Assembly: GCF_022655055.1 (NCBI RefSeq)
Contig: NZ_CP093384.1
Location: forward strand, 372,001 to 436,000
DNA from: Vagococcus sp. CY52-2
Lineage (GTDB): Bacteria > Bacillota > Bacilli > Lactobacillales > Vagococcaceae
Direction: 5' to 3'
DNA: 64,000 bases
Both the position numbers and the translations under genes were made by a program. How positions within the stretch are numbered: position 1 is the stretch's first letter; each line of letters opens with the position of its first letter. The notes below the pieces were generated by a model, which did not search any database, was not told the origin of the DNA, and was given only the letters and a program-made list of their open reading frames with translations. Of this stretch, positions 54,182 through 64,000 are shown piece after piece.

Positions 54182-54979
54182 ATGGATGTGAGTTTTTTGC
54201 AAGCTAATGTGTATCAGCATTTTCGCAAGGACGAACATCCTTTTATTGATACTATCGGTAATTGGATGGAACAAGTTGAGATGCAATACGCACCCGTTGT
54301 AACTGAATTTTTAAACCCACGTGAGATGTTTATTTTAAAGACATTGGTAGGTAAAAGAGACGATATTTTATTGTCTTTTTTTGGAGGATTTGAAGATTCT
54401 GAGAGAAAATGTGCCATACTTTATCCAAGTTATTACAATCCTAATGAAACAGATTATGAAATCTCAGTTTATGAAATAAAATATCCTATTAAGTTTGGTA
54501 AATTAACTCATGGAAAAATTTTAGGAACATTAATGAGTACTGGAATAAAAAGAGAATTCATTGGAGATATCATAACAAATGGAGAACAATGGCAAGTTTT
54601 TATAAAAAAATCTATTTCTAACTATATTACTCAACAAGTTGACAAAATTGGTTCATTTGGAGTAAAATTTGACGAAGTAGGTTGGCAAGATATTTTACAA
54701 CCGACTGATGAATGGTTAGATGAGACTCTAACAATCTCTTCACTTAGAATTGATAATATTATTTCAACAGTATATAATGTATCTAGACAACGTGCTAAAC
54801 TGATTGTAGAATCAAAGAAAGCTAAGGTCAATTGGACCGAAGTAGAGCGTGTTGATTTTCCAGTAGATTATTTAGATATTGTGTCAGTTCGAGGACTAGG
54901 AAGAGTTCAACTATTAGAAACACTAGGGAATACTAAAAAAGATAAGATAAGATTAAAAATTAGAGTTTTAAGAAAGTAG
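54182..54979 (+). CDS. ylmH: S4-domain RNA-binding protein YlmH
   Basis: This 265-aa protein has a C-terminal S4 domain (about residues 190-250, TISSLRIDNIISTVYNVSRQRAKLIV) preceded by a YlmH-type domain. Recent work connects YlmH with rescue of stalled ribosomes or large-subunit quality control. Here it follows ylmG by three bases. Confidence 0.92.
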   Translation: MDVSFLQANVYQHFRKDEHPFIDTIGNWMEQVEMQYAPVVTEFLNPREMFILKTLVGKRDDILLSFFGGFEDSERKCAILYPSYYNPNETDYEISVYEIKYPIKFGKLTHGKILGTLMSTGIKREFIGDIITNGEQWQVFIKKSISNYITQQVDKIGSFGVKFDEVGWQDILQPTDEWLDETLTISSLRIDNIISTVYNVSRQRAKLIVESKKAKVNWTEVERVDFPVDYLDIVSVRGLGRVQLLETLGNTKKDKIRLKIRVLRK

Positions 54980-54993
54980 CAAGGAGTGTAAAA

Positions 54994-55785
54994 ATGGGAA
55001 TTAAACCAATTGATATTACGAATAAAAGTTTTAATAATAAATTTAAGGGATATGATCGTGATGAAGTAGATGACTTTTTAGATCAAATCGCTTTAGAAGT
55101 TGAAAAATTAACCCAAGAAAATCGTTCTTTAGAAAAAGAAGTAAAACAGGCAAATGATAAATTAAGTTATTTTAATGAATTAAAAGATTCATTAAACCAA
55201 TCAATTATTGTAGCTCAAGATACTGCGGATAAATTAAAAGAAAATGCTATTAAAGAGTCTGATTTAGCAATTCAAAAAGCTCAAGCTCAATCTGAAGACA
55301 TTTTAGCACACGCTAATAAAATGTCTGATGAGTTGATTTCTGGTGCGGCAAATAAAGCAAATCAAATTTTATCTGAAGCAAGTGAACGTGCTCGTCAATT
55401 GGCTGTTGAGACAGATGATTTGAAAAAGAAAACCCGTGTTTTCCATAGAAACTTAAATGTATTATTAGAATCACAGTTACAAATTGTGCAAAGTGATGAG
55501 TGGGATGAAATCCTTAAACCATTTGGTGCTTATGTTGACAGTAGCCATCAAGCATTTAAAGAAGTATTAGATGCTGTTGAAGCAGCAAATGGTCTTGAAG
55601 CAACTTCACCAGCTATTAATATTAAACCTAATTTTGATAATGTATCTCAATCAAAAACAGATATTAAGGTAAGTGCGACACAAGAAATGCCTAATCAGCC
55701 TGTTCAGCAACAAAAAGAAGAAAAAAGTGAAGAAACAAAAAAATTAAATAAAGTGGAACGTTCATCACGTTCAAAAGTTAAATAA
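54994..55785 (+). CDS. divIVA: Cell division initiation protein DivIVA
   Basis: This 263-aa coiled-coil protein has the membrane-curvature-sensing N-terminus IKPIDITNKSFNNKFKGYDRDEVDDFL (given here in two parts: residues 3-16 and 17-29). Coiled coils run to about 150, and a charged tail follows. It ends the ylm block. Confidence 0.96.
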   Translation: MGIKPIDITNKSFNNKFKGYDRDEVDDFLDQIALEVEKLTQENRSLEKEVKQANDKLSYFNELKDSLNQSIIVAQDTADKLKENAIKESDLAIQKAQAQSEDILAHANKMSDELISGAANKANQILSEASERARQLAVETDDLKKKTRVFHRNLNVLLESQLQIVQSDEWDEILKPFGAYVDSSHQAFKEVLDAVEAANGLEATSPAINIKPNFDNVSQSKTDIKVSATQEMPNQPVQQQKEEKSEETKKLNKVERSSRSKVK

Positions 55786-55799
55786 TAAAGTTAGATGTA

Positions 55800-56022
55800 A
55801 AATAGAAAAGCTTAATTTATTCTGAAAGTGAGTTAGGGATAGTGGAAACCTAGTGAGACACTGAATTAAGAAAGATCCTTTACAAAAAAGAAATCTGAAA
55901 TTATAGTAAGATTTCTCGGTGAGAATCGTTACAATCTACAGGAGAGTATAGACTTATGTCTGTACTGAATTTTGGGTGGTAACACGATAGCTTCGTCCCT
56001 TTTTAAGGGACGAAGCTTTTTT
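55800..56022 (+). promoter_or_regulatory. T-box riboswitch of ileS
   Basis: The leader has the T-box antiterminator core GGGTGGTAACACG (55974-55986), close to the usual GGGTGGNACCRCG, and a 13-bp terminator (55989-56001 with 56005-56017) followed by six T. Uncharged tRNA-Ile should pair with TGGT and favour readthrough. The specifier triplet was not fixed from sequence alone: ATT and ATC triplets both occur near 55861-55876. Confidence 0.9.
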
Positions 56023-56059
56023 GTATATAAAAATAAAATAAGTGAGGATGATAGATAAA

Positions 56060-58846
56060 ATGAAAATGAAAGAAACGCTTCATTTAGGAAAAACAAGCTT
56101 TCCAATGCGTGGAAACTTACCAGTAAGAGAAGTTGAATGGCAAAAAGAATGGGAAGAAAAAGATATTTATGGTCAAAGACAAAAATTAAATGAAGGGAAA
56201 CCAACTTTTATTTTACATGATGGTCCTCCATATGCTAATGGAAATATCCATTTAGGACACGCACTAAACAAAGTAAGTAAAGATATTATTGTTCGATTTA
56301 AATCAATGTCAGGTTTTCGTGCCCCATTTGTTCCAGGTTGGGATACACATGGCTTACCAATTGAACAAGTATTAACCAAAAAAGGTGTTAAACGCAAAGA
56401 AATGCCTAGAGCAGAATACTTAGAAATGTGTAAAGAATATGCACTTAGCCAAGTTGATAAACAACGTAATGATTTTAAACGCTTAGGTGTATCAGGAGAT
56501 TGGGATAACCCATACATTACTCTAACACCAGATTATGAAGCAGCTCAAATTCGAGTATTTGGAAAAATGGCTGAAAAAGGATATATCTATAAAGGATTAA
56601 AACCAATTTACTGGTCTCCATCTAGTGAATCTTCGTTAGCAGAAGCAGAAATTGAATACAAAGATGTAAAATCAGCCTCTATTTATGTTGCATTTGATGT
56701 GAAAGATGGAAACGGAGTATTAGATAATGATACGAGTTTTGTTATTTGGACAACCACACCTTGGACTCTTCCAGCAAATTTAGCGATTAGTGTAAATCCC
56801 GAATATGTTTATGTCGTGATTGAAGCAGATGGTAAAAAATTTGTCGTAGCAAAAGAGTTACTTGAAACAGTGACAAAAGAAATTGGTTGGGAAACTGTTT
56901 CAGTTATTAAAGAGATTAAAGGGGCAGAGCTAGAAAATCTGACAGCTCAACACCCATTTTATGATAGAGAATCACGTTTGATTTTAGGTGATCATGTAAC
57001 TCTTGATGCAGGGACTGGCTTGGTTCATACGGCTCCTGGACACGGGGAAGATGACTACATTGTATCTCGTAAATACGGTATCGATGTTATTTCACCTGTA
57101 GATTCTCGAGGATGTTATACAGATGAAGCACCTGGATTTGAAGGTATCTTCTATGATAAAGCTAATCCAATGATTACTGAAATGCTAGAAAAAAGTGGTC
57201 ATTTATTAAAATTAGATTTCTTTACTCATAGTTACCCACATGATTGGCGTACAAAAAAACCTGTTATTTATCGTGCAACGCCACAATGGTTTGCATCAAT
57301 TGATAAATTTAGAGGCGATATTCTATCTGAAATTGAAAAAGTAGATTGGATTATTCCTTGGGGGAGAACGCGTCTATATAACATGGTTCGTGATCGTGGC
57401 GATTGGGTTATTTCTAGACAACGTGCATGGGGTGTACCATTACCTGTCTTTTATGCAGAAAACGGTGAGGCGATTATTACACCAGAAACAACAGAACATG
57501 TGGCGAATTTATTTGCAGAACACGGGTCAAAAATCTGGTTTGAAAAAGAAGCCAAAGAATTATTACCAGAAGGATTTACTCATCCTGGTAGTCCAAATGG
57601 CGAATTTACAAAAGAAACTGATATCATGGATGTTTGGTTTGACTCTGGTTCATCACATGAAGCAGTGTTAAGAGGCAGAAGTGATTTATCATTTCCAGCT
57701 GACTTGTACTTAGAAGGATCTGACCAATACCGTGGATGGTTCAACTCAAGTATTACAACAAGTGTGGCAATTAATGGCGTTGCACCATATAAAGCAGTTC
57801 TTTCTCAAGGATTTACATTAGACCCACAAGGACGTAAACAAAGTAAATCTTTAGGAAATACGATTGAGCCAAATAAAGTAACCAATCAAATGGGTGCAGA
57901 TATTTTAAGACTTTGGGTCTCAAGTGTGGATTATGAATCAGATGTGAAAGTGGATATGAATACGTTAAATCAAATTGCTGAAGTTTATCGTAAAATTCGT
58001 AATACAATGCGTTTCTTATTAGCAAACACATCTGATTTTGATGTGAATAAAGACCGTGTTGAATATGATGAATTACGTTCGGTTGATAAATATATGATGA
58101 TTCGCTTAAATGATACAATCAAAACTATTCGTGATAAAGGGTATGACAATTATTCATTCTCGACTGTTTATAAGAGTCTAGTTAACTTCTGTACAAATGA
58201 CTTGTCAGCATTCTATTTAGATTTTGCCAAAGATGTTGTCTACATTGAAGCAGGAGATAATCATGAGCGTCGTGCAATGCAAACTGTCTTTTATGATATT
58301 TTAGTGGCTTTAACAAAATTAATGACACCAATTTTACCATTTACGTCAGAAGAAATTTGGTCTCATTTACAAGAAGAAGAAGAATATGTGCAGTTATCTG
58401 AGCTTCCTGGTTATGACACTTATCCAGATCAAGATTCAATCATGGAATTATGGGATGGATTCATGGAAGTGAGAACACATGTCTTAAAAGCTTTAGAAGA
58501 AGCTAGAAATAATAAATTAATTGGTAAATCATTTGAAGCAAAAGTGACTATCTATCCAAATGAGCCAACTGCTATGTTGTTAGATGCATTAAATACTAAT
58601 TTGGCACAAGTATTGATTGTTTCAGATTTAGTTGTTGAAAAATCAACAACTGATGTACCAGAAACTGCTATGAAATTTAATGATGTCTCTATTTTAGTGG
58701 AACCTGCTCAAGGTGAAACGTGTCAACGTTGTCGTGCAATCAAAGAAGATGTAGGTAGTCATCAAGAATTACCGACATTATGTAATCGATGTGCTGAAAT
58801 TGTTGAAGTAAATTATCCTGAAGCTGTAGCAGAAGGCTTAGAGTAA
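56060..58846 (+). CDS. ileS: Isoleucyl-tRNA synthetase
   Basis: This 928-aa class I synthetase has HIGH motif HLGH (residues 64-67). The KMSKS loop reads RKQSKSLGN, so methionine is replaced by glutamine (Q594). The editing domain and the zinc-binding C-terminus ([10 protein letters not shown] and LCNRCAEI, about residues 886-910) are complete. I start at ATG 56060 ([10 protein letters not shown]), which agrees with enterococcal relatives; the frame extends upstream to a GTG at 56042. Regulated by the T-box. Confidence 0.97.
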   Translation: MKMKETLHLGKTSFPMRGNLPVREVEWQKEWEEKDIYGQRQKLNEGKPTFILHDGPPYANGNIHLGHALNKVSKDIIVRFKSMSGFRAPFVPGWDTHGLPIEQVLTKKGVKRKEMPRAEYLEMCKEYALSQVDKQRNDFKRLGVSGDWDNPYITLTPDYEAAQIRVFGKMAEKGYIYKGLKPIYWSPSSESSLAEAEIEYKDVKSASIYVAFDVKDGNGVLDNDTSFVIWTTTPWTLPANLAISVNPEYVYVVIEADGKKFVVAKELLETVTKEIGWETVSVIKEIKGAELENLTAQHPFYDRESRLILGDHVTLDAGTGLVHTAPGHGEDDYIVSRKYGIDVISPVDSRGCYTDEAPGFEGIFYDKANPMITEMLEKSGHLLKLDFFTHSYPHDWRTKKPVIYRATPQWFASIDKFRGDILSEIEKVDWIIPWGRTRLYNMVRDRGDWVISRQRAWGVPLPVFYAENGEAIITPETTEHVANLFAEHGSKIWFEKEAKELLPEGFTHPGSPNGEFTKETDIMDVWFDSGSSHEAVLRGRSDLSFPADLYLEGSDQYRGWFNSSITTSVAINGVAPYKAVLSQGFTLDPQGRKQSKSLGNTIEPNKVTNQMGADILRLWVSSVDYESDVKVDMNTLNQIAEVYRKIRNTMRFLLANTSDFDVNKDRVEYDELRSVDKYMMIRLNDTIKTIRDKGYDNYSFSTVYKSLVNFCTNDLSAFYLDFAKDVVYIEAGDNHERRAMQTVFYDILVALTKLMTPILPFTSEEIWSHLQEEEEYVQLSELPGYDTYPDQDSIMELWDGFMEVRTHVLKALEEARNNKLIGKSFEAKVTIYPNEPTAMLLDALNTNLAQVLIVSDLVVEKSTTDVPETAMKFNDVSILVEPAQGETCQRCRAIKEDVGSHQELPTLCNRCAEIVEVNYPEAVAEGLE

Positions 58847-58861
58847 AACTAAATAAATAAG

Positions 58862-58896
58862 CCTCAAATTATCAGTAGATAGTTTGAGGTTTCTTT
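58862..58896 (+). terminator. ileS terminator
   Basis: A 12-bp stem (58862-58873 with 58878-58889, one T-G pair), loop AGTA, is followed by TTTCTTTAT. Confidence 0.75.
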
Positions 58897-58933
58897 ATGA
58901 AAAGTTAAGGAATTTAAATAAGGGAGAAGTATG

Positions 58934-59317
58934 ATGAAAAAATTAAATTGCTTGGTGTTAAGTGCAACGATTTTAGTGACATTAACAGGTTGTGGAAGTG
59001 GTAAAAAGAACCAAACAGTAGAGTCAACGCAATCAAGTGCAACTGTTAATATCACACTAAAGGAAGATCATAAAGAAATTGATTCAAAAGAAGTTAGCGT
59101 GAAAGATGAGACTGTTTTATATAATGTATTGAAAGATAACTATGATATTGAAGATACAAAAGGGTTTATCACATCCATTGACGGTTATAAACAAGATGAA
59201 AAAGAAAATAAGTATTGGTTATATACAGTCAATGGTAAACAAGCTGAAAAAGGGGTTCAAGAAACAACAGTATCTGATGGTGATAATATTGAGTTTGATT
59301 TATCTAAATTGGATTAA
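58934..59317 (+). CDS. DUF4430 (transcobalamin-like C-terminal) lipoprotein
   Basis: This 127-aa lipoprotein has a signal peptide ending TLTGC, with acylated Cys20. The mature part is a single DUF4430 domain (VSVKDETVLYNVLKD, then SIDGYKQDE and YWLYTVNGKQAEKG), the fold related to the C-terminal domain of transcobalamin/intrinsic factor. It probably displays a small-ligand-binding domain outside the membrane. The next gene is an ECF transporter S component 12 bp away, so the two likely form an uptake pair. ATG 58931 is an alternative start. Confidence 0.85.
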   Translation: MKKLNCLVLSATILVTLTGCGSGKKNQTVESTQSSATVNITLKEDHKEIDSKEVSVKDETVLYNVLKDNYDIEDTKGFITSIDGYKQDEKENKYWLYTVNGKQAEKGVQETTVSDGDNIEFDLSKLD

Positions 59318-59329
59318 TAGGAGACTAAC

Positions 59330-59848
59330 TTGAAGCATATTAACACACAATCATTAACAATGATGGCTTTACTGACAGCATTTTGTGTAGTCGGTAGATT
59401 ATTAATGGTTTTTATACCAAATGTTCAACCGATTACGGCAACACTTATTTTAGTGACACTTTATATGGGAAGACTTGAAGCAATTGTGATTAGTTCGCTT
59501 TCTATTTTAATTACAAATTTTTATTTAGGTATGGGAGTTTGGACAATTGCCCAAATAGTATCTTTTTGGTGTGTCATTTATCTAGTAGTCCTATTAGATA
59601 AATGGACTAACGTAAAAAATAACAAGGTATTACAACTTATTTTGTGCCTGATATCCGGTCTAGGGTATGGCTTTCTCATATCGGTGATGTTAGCACCGAT
59701 ATTTGGCGTAACAAACTTTTGGGCATATTATGTGACTGGTATGAGTTTTGATATCATGCATGCTTTCGGAACAATGTTTTTTTATATCTTATTAAAGAGT
59801 CCTTTTATTTATCTAATGAATAAAGAAATGAAAAAAAGAGGTAGCTGA
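59330..59848 (+). CDS. ECF transporter S component, possibly for a corrinoid
   Basis: This 172-aa integral membrane protein has six hydrophobic segments and a TTG start. The first part (MMALLTAFCVVGRLLMVFIPNVQPITA) is typical of energy-coupling-factor substrate-binding subunits, which share EcfAA'T modules encoded elsewhere. Pairing with a DUF4430 lipoprotein resembles the proposed CblT-type cobalamin systems of Lactobacillales, but the ligand is inferred. No cobalamin riboswitch was seen upstream. Confidence 0.8.
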   Translation: MKHINTQSLTMMALLTAFCVVGRLLMVFIPNVQPITATLILVTLYMGRLEAIVISSLSILITNFYLGMGVWTIAQIVSFWCVIYLVVLLDKWTNVKNNKVLQLILCLISGLGYGFLISVMLAPIFGVTNFWAYYVTGMSFDIMHAFGTMFFYILLKSPFIYLMNKEMKKRGS

Positions 59849-59862
59849 GCTATCTCTTTTTT
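59832..59862. terminator. Terminator containing the S-component stop codon in its loop
   Basis: A 14-bp stem (59832-59845 with 59849-59862, one G-T pair) encloses only TGA, which is the stop codon of the upstream gene. It can serve the convergent lacI gene as well. Confidence 0.85.
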
Positions 59863-60835
59863 ATTTGGTCGATGATCGAATAACTAAGTCTTGCGTAATG
59901 GGAATAGGTGAAAAAGTTAAGTTTTTTAATTCACTATAAAGATAGTTAAAACAATTGGTCGCTTGAGTTTCTAAATGACAGTCGACGGTAGTTAAGTGAA
60001 TAATTTCGCTGATAGCGTTATTATCAAAACCCATAATACCAATATCTTTAGGGATAGAATAATCTAAAAGCTGCAATTCAGAGATACATTCAGCCGCAAT
60101 GAAGTCGGTATAAAACACAAGGCAGTCAGGTCTATTTGATGTTTCATGCCATTTTTTTGCAATGTTTCGTCCAATTTGATAAGGTTTAGTGTTTAAAAAA
60201 ATCCATTCCTCTTTTTTTTCTAGCTCTGGGTGTTGCTCATAAAAATAATCAAGAGCATTGATTCGAGCAAGGGTATTTTTATTATTTTTATAACCTAAAA
60301 TGTGCCCGATATTTTTATAACCTCTGCTAAGTAAAAATTCAAGAGACATTAGATAACTGTCGTACTGATTGACATAAGATGAATAAATATCAGGAGAATC
60401 AATTCGATGCCAAGTCGAGATGGGGCCAAATTTTCGATAAGGTTTAATATCATCCCAAGAGTTACTTCTAGTGAATATAAAGACAGCATCCACTTGCTTA
60501 TATTTCATTAAATTTAACGCATCTATTTCCTTTGCTTTATCTCCACCAGTAACATATAAGTTGACATAGAAATCATATGTTAATGCCGTTTTTGTGAAAG
60601 CATTTAAAAAGATACTGGTATATTGATTAAAATCATAGGAGATGAAGGCAATTGTTTTTGTTAAACCAGCTTGTAGATTTCTTGCGATCATGTTGGGAAT
60701 ATAACCAAGTTCGTCCATGGCTTTTTCAATTTTGAATCTTGTTGCTTCGCTAACATATCCTTTATTTGAAACAACGCGAGAAACAGTCGATTTTGAAACA
60801 CCTGCTTTTTTTGCTACATCAATAATTGTTGTCAT
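59861..60835 (-). CDS. LacI-family transcriptional regulator of the beta-glucoside genes
   Basis: This 324-aa repressor has a LacI HTH (residues 4-25, IIDVAKKAGVSKSTVSRVVS) and a periplasmic-binding-protein-like ligand domain. GGAGG precedes ATG 60835 on the minus strand. A longer frame to 60937 overlaps the divergent promoter and is rejected. It is divergent from the 6-phospho-beta-glucosidase gene and most likely binds the palindrome at 60881-60894. Confidence 0.9.
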   Translation of the reverse strand: MTTIIDVAKKAGVSKSTVSRVVSNKGYVSEATRFKIEKAMDELGYIPNMIARNLQAGLTKTIAFISYDFNQYTSIFLNAFTKTALTYDFYVNLYVTGGDKAKEIDALNLMKYKQVDAVFIFTRSNSWDDIKPYRKFGPISTWHRIDSPDIYSSYVNQYDSYLMSLEFLLSRGYKNIGHILGYKNNKNTLARINALDYFYEQHPELEKKEEWIFLNTKPYQIGRNIAKKWHETSNRPDCLVFYTDFIAAECISELQLLDYSIPKDIGIMGFDNNAISEIIHLTTVDCHLETQATNCFNYLYSELKNLTFSPIPITQDLVIRSSTK

Positions 60836-60874
60836 ATAAAGACCTCCATTTACAAAAATTATACCAAAAAAAAC

Positions 60875-60905
60875 TTGACATGGGAATGTTCCCACAAGAT
60901 AGAAT
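60875..60905 (+). promoter_or_regulatory. bglA promoter with LacI-type operator in the spacer
   Basis: TTGACA (60875-60880) is followed immediately by TGGGAA-TG-TTCCCA (60881-60894), a palindrome with perfect 6-bp half sites. A -10-like TAGAAT (60900-60905) follows at 19 bp, or GATAGA (60898-60903) at 17 bp. A repressor on this site would block polymerase. Confidence 0.8.
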
Positions 60906-60924
60906 GAACATACAAACAATATAA

Positions 60925-62370
<1,446 letters not shown>

Positions 62371-62378
62371 TTGTTAAG

Positions 62379-62411
62379 AAGGCTTCAGATTTTTTCTGAA
62401 GTCTTTATTTA
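62379..62411 (+). terminator. bglA terminator
   Basis: An 11-bp stem (62379-62389 with 62395-62405, one G-T pair), loop TTTTT, is followed by TATTT. Confidence 0.75.
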
Positions 62412-62429
62412 AATAAAGTACATTTATTG

Positions 62430-62458
62430 TTTACAAGAAAGCGGAAACATGTTATTAT
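62430..62458 (+). promoter_or_regulatory. bglP promoter with cre-like site
   Basis: TTTACA (62430-62435), 17 bp, TATTAT (62453-62458). AAGAAAGCGGAAACA (62435-62449) in the spacer fits the CcpA cre consensus with one mismatch, which suggests catabolite repression. Confidence 0.7.
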
Positions 62459-62466
62459 CTGTATGT

Positions 62467-62590
62467 AAAGGATTGTAACTGCTAAGCAGGCAAGACCTAA
62501 ATTGAATGAAATAGTGAACGACAAGATTAGTCTCAGTATATATCTGGGCTTAGTTTGCGTAGACTATTTTAGTCAGTTTAGGTCTTTTTT
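62467..62590 (+). promoter_or_regulatory. RAT antiterminator site and terminator (BglG/LicT type)
   Basis: The sequence beginning AAAGGATTGTAACTGC at 62467 and ending GCAAGACCT at 62498 matches the ribonucleic antiterminator of BglG-family proteins. It overlaps a terminator whose arms are 62492-62505 and 62573-62586, followed by TTTTT. The cognate antiterminator protein is not encoded in the window. Confidence 0.88.
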
Positions 62591-62618
62591 GCATTTAAAA
62601 ATGTAAGGAGGAATTATT

Positions 62619-64000
62619 ATGGCAAAGCTTTCTAATAGAGAGTTAGCGACACAAGTTTTAGAATTAGTTGGAGGAAAGGAAAATGTGAGTAGTGTTGTTC
62701 ATTGTGCAACACGCCTACGATTTAAATTAAATGATGAATCGATTGCTAAGACTGAAGAGATAAAAAAAATACCAGATGTTATCCAAGTCGTTCAAAGTGG
62801 AGGTCAATATCAAGTTGTAGTAGGAAGTAGAGTATCAGATGTCTTTAATGAATTACTAGATGTATCTGGGCTTGGAGAGCCAACAGAAGAAGAGAAAAAA
62901 GATAGTAACATTTTTAATAAATTTGTTGATATTATATCAGGTGTTTTTACACCATTTTTAGGAGCACTGGCAGGAACTGGAGTATTAAAAGGGCTATTAT
63001 CTATTTTATTATTGACAGGTGTTTTAACAGACAAGTCAGGAACTTATCAAATTCTTTATGCAGCATCAGATGGGTTAATGCAGTTTTTACCATTTGCAGT
63101 GGCCTTTACTGCTGCTAAAAAATTTAAAACAGATCCTTTTATTGCCTTATCAATAGCAGGAGCTCTATTATACCCATCTATCACACAAATGGCAGGAGAA
63201 CAAGTATCATTGTCATTTATGGGGATACCTGTCATCATTAGTCCAACAGGTTATATGCAAACAGTGATCCCAATCATATTGTTTGTTTGGTTACAAAAAT
63301 ATATTGAGAAATTTATGAAAAAAATTATTCCTGAATTTTTAAAAATTATTTTTGTCCCAATGTTTACTATTATGGTTATGGTACCGTTAACTTTTGTTGC
63401 AATAGGGCCTTTAGGTACAATTATTGGAACGGGATTAGGAACAGCTTATACAGCAGTCTTTAATTTTAGTCCTATATTAGCAGGTGCAGTTATGGGTGGC
63501 TTATGGCAAGTGTTTGTAATGTTTGGGATGCATTGGGGTCTTATCCCAATAGCATTGAATAACTTAACACAATATGGTTTTGATACTTTAAAACCAATGT
63601 TATTGGGAGCTGTTTTAGCTCAGGCAGGAGCTGCTTTTGCGGTATTTTTGAGAACAAAGAATGAAAAACGAAAAGCATTGGCACTCTCAGGAACGTTGAC
63701 TGCTATTTTTGGTATTACTGAACCGACTGTTTATGGTGTGACTTTACCTCTAAAAAAACCATTTATCGCTGCTTGTATCGGTGGAGCGGTTGGTGGAGCA
63801 GTTATCGGCGGAGCTGGTGTTAAACTATTTGCTAGTGGTCTAGTGAGTATATTATCAATACCTGGCTTTGTGAGTACGATTGAGGGTGTTGAATCAAACG
63901 TTATGATGGGAATTATTGGAGGTATTGTATCGATTGTTGTGGCATTTGTTATGACATTGGTTATTGGTTTTGATAAAGAAGTAGAATCAACTGATGAGGA
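62619..64000 (+). CDS. bglP: PTS beta-glucoside transporter, EIIBC(A), partial
   Basis: The frame stays open to the window end (460 codons). An EIIB domain comes first, with the phosphorylated cysteine at residue 29 (VVHCATRLRFKL). The EIIC domain follows from about 100, with many hydrophobic helices and the signature GITEPTVYGVTLP. A C-terminal EIIA may follow beyond the window. AAGGAGG precedes ATG 62619. It imports and phosphorylates beta-glucosides for the GH1 enzyme upstream. Confidence 0.94.
   Translation, partial: MAKLSNRELATQVLELVGGKENVSSVVHCATRLRFKLNDESIAKTEEIKKIPDVIQVVQSGGQYQVVVGSRVSDVFNELLDVSGLGEPTEEEKKDSNIFNKFVDIISGVFTPFLGALAGTGVLKGLLSILLLTGVLTDKSGTYQILYAASDGLMQFLPFAVAFTAAKKFKTDPFIALSIAGALLYPSITQMAGEQVSLSFMGIPVIISPTGYMQTVIPIILFVWLQKYIEKFMKKIIPEFLKIIFVPMFTIMVMVPLTFVAIGPLGTIIGTGLGTAYTAVFNFSPILAGAVMGGLWQVFVMFGMHWGLIPIALNNLTQYGFDTLKPMLLGAVLAQAGAAFAVFLRTKNEKRKALALSGTLTAIFGITEPTVYGVTLPLKKPFIAACIGGAVGGAVIGGAGVKLFASGLVSILSIPGFVSTIEGVESNVMMGIIGGIVSIVVAFVMTLVIGFDKEVESTDE

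Noticed and set aside
55800-55960. Definite specifier codon in the ileS T-box
   Set aside because: Both ATT and ATC triplets occur near the expected loop and the stem I fold could not be settled by eye.
58850-58930. Cobalamin riboswitch before the DUF4430 gene
   Set aside because: The gap is too short and holds only the ileS terminator and a ribosome site.

Overview
The window is AT-rich, densely packed chromosomal DNA from a low-GC Gram-positive of the order Lactobacillales. Gene content and order fit the family Enterococcaceae, and a Vagococcus- or Enterococcus-like genome is my best guess. The supporting features are an uninterrupted division and cell-wall (dcw) cluster flanked by DUF3397 and DUF4044 genes, an ispA-tlyA-argR-recN block without dxs, a PTS-type dihydroxyacetone kinase with DhaS/DhaQ regulators, anaerobic ribonucleotide reductase, and Prp-processed ribosomal protein L27. 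No insertion sequence, prophage, CRISPR array or rRNA operon was seen; the only RNA gene is one tRNA-Arg.

Layout, left half. 1-1860: the tail of an NDH-2-like oxidoreductase and, on the minus strand, the two-subunit L-serine dehydratase. 2004-6179: cinA, recA and rny. 6441-9408: NrdR-controlled nrdD-nrdG. 9478-13618: a degenerate sugar-kinase-like protein, an M42 aminopeptidase, and a YhfI-type metallohydrolase paired with lipoate ligase. 13634-19312: prsA, ytxH and hit (minus) face ecsAB-ccrZ-trmB (plus), a protein export, proteolysis and cell-cycle neighbourhood. 19352-24251: a complete glycerol/dihydroxyacetone catabolic locus (dhaS, dhaKLM, gldA, dhaQ) with a well-defined control region. 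24434-26541: a cold-shock gene, a decayed pentapeptide-repeat gene, and infC-rpmI-rplT behind an L20-type leader.

Layout, right half. 26642-30437: class III fructose bisphosphatase, a TrmR-like methyltransferase, tRNA-Arg and a TetR regulator. 30505-31560: L21 leader, rplU, prp, rpmA. 31679-40885: the Xaa-Pro peptidase, efp, asp23-like, nusB, folD, xseAB, ispA, tlyA, argR, recN series familiar from Bacillus. 40914-55785: small membrane-protein genes, then mraZ through divIVA. 55800-58846: T-box and ileS. 58934-59848: a DUF4430 lipoprotein with an ECF S component. 59861-64000: a LacI-controlled 6-phospho-beta-glucosidase followed by an RAT/terminator-controlled beta-glucoside PTS permease, cut by the window end.

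Most of the window is conserved housekeeping DNA. I do not claim a new multi-gene system. The most informative observations are regulatory: a DhaS-like operator overlapping a perfect CcpA site just upstream of a weak -35; a LexA-like palindrome that doubles as the cinA terminator; tandem NrdR boxes 42 bp apart; an AUA start for infC; an L20-leader terminator; a promoter whose -35 lies inside the preceding terminator (rplU); and a strong promoter feeding directly into a 15-bp terminator-like hairpin upstream of folD. Protein-level oddities are a CinA lacking its deamidase serine, a PBP2x-type protein lacking PASTA domains, a KQSKS variant in IleS, a sugar-kinase-like pseudoenzyme candidate, and a possible corrinoid uptake pair (DUF4430 lipoprotein plus ECF S component).
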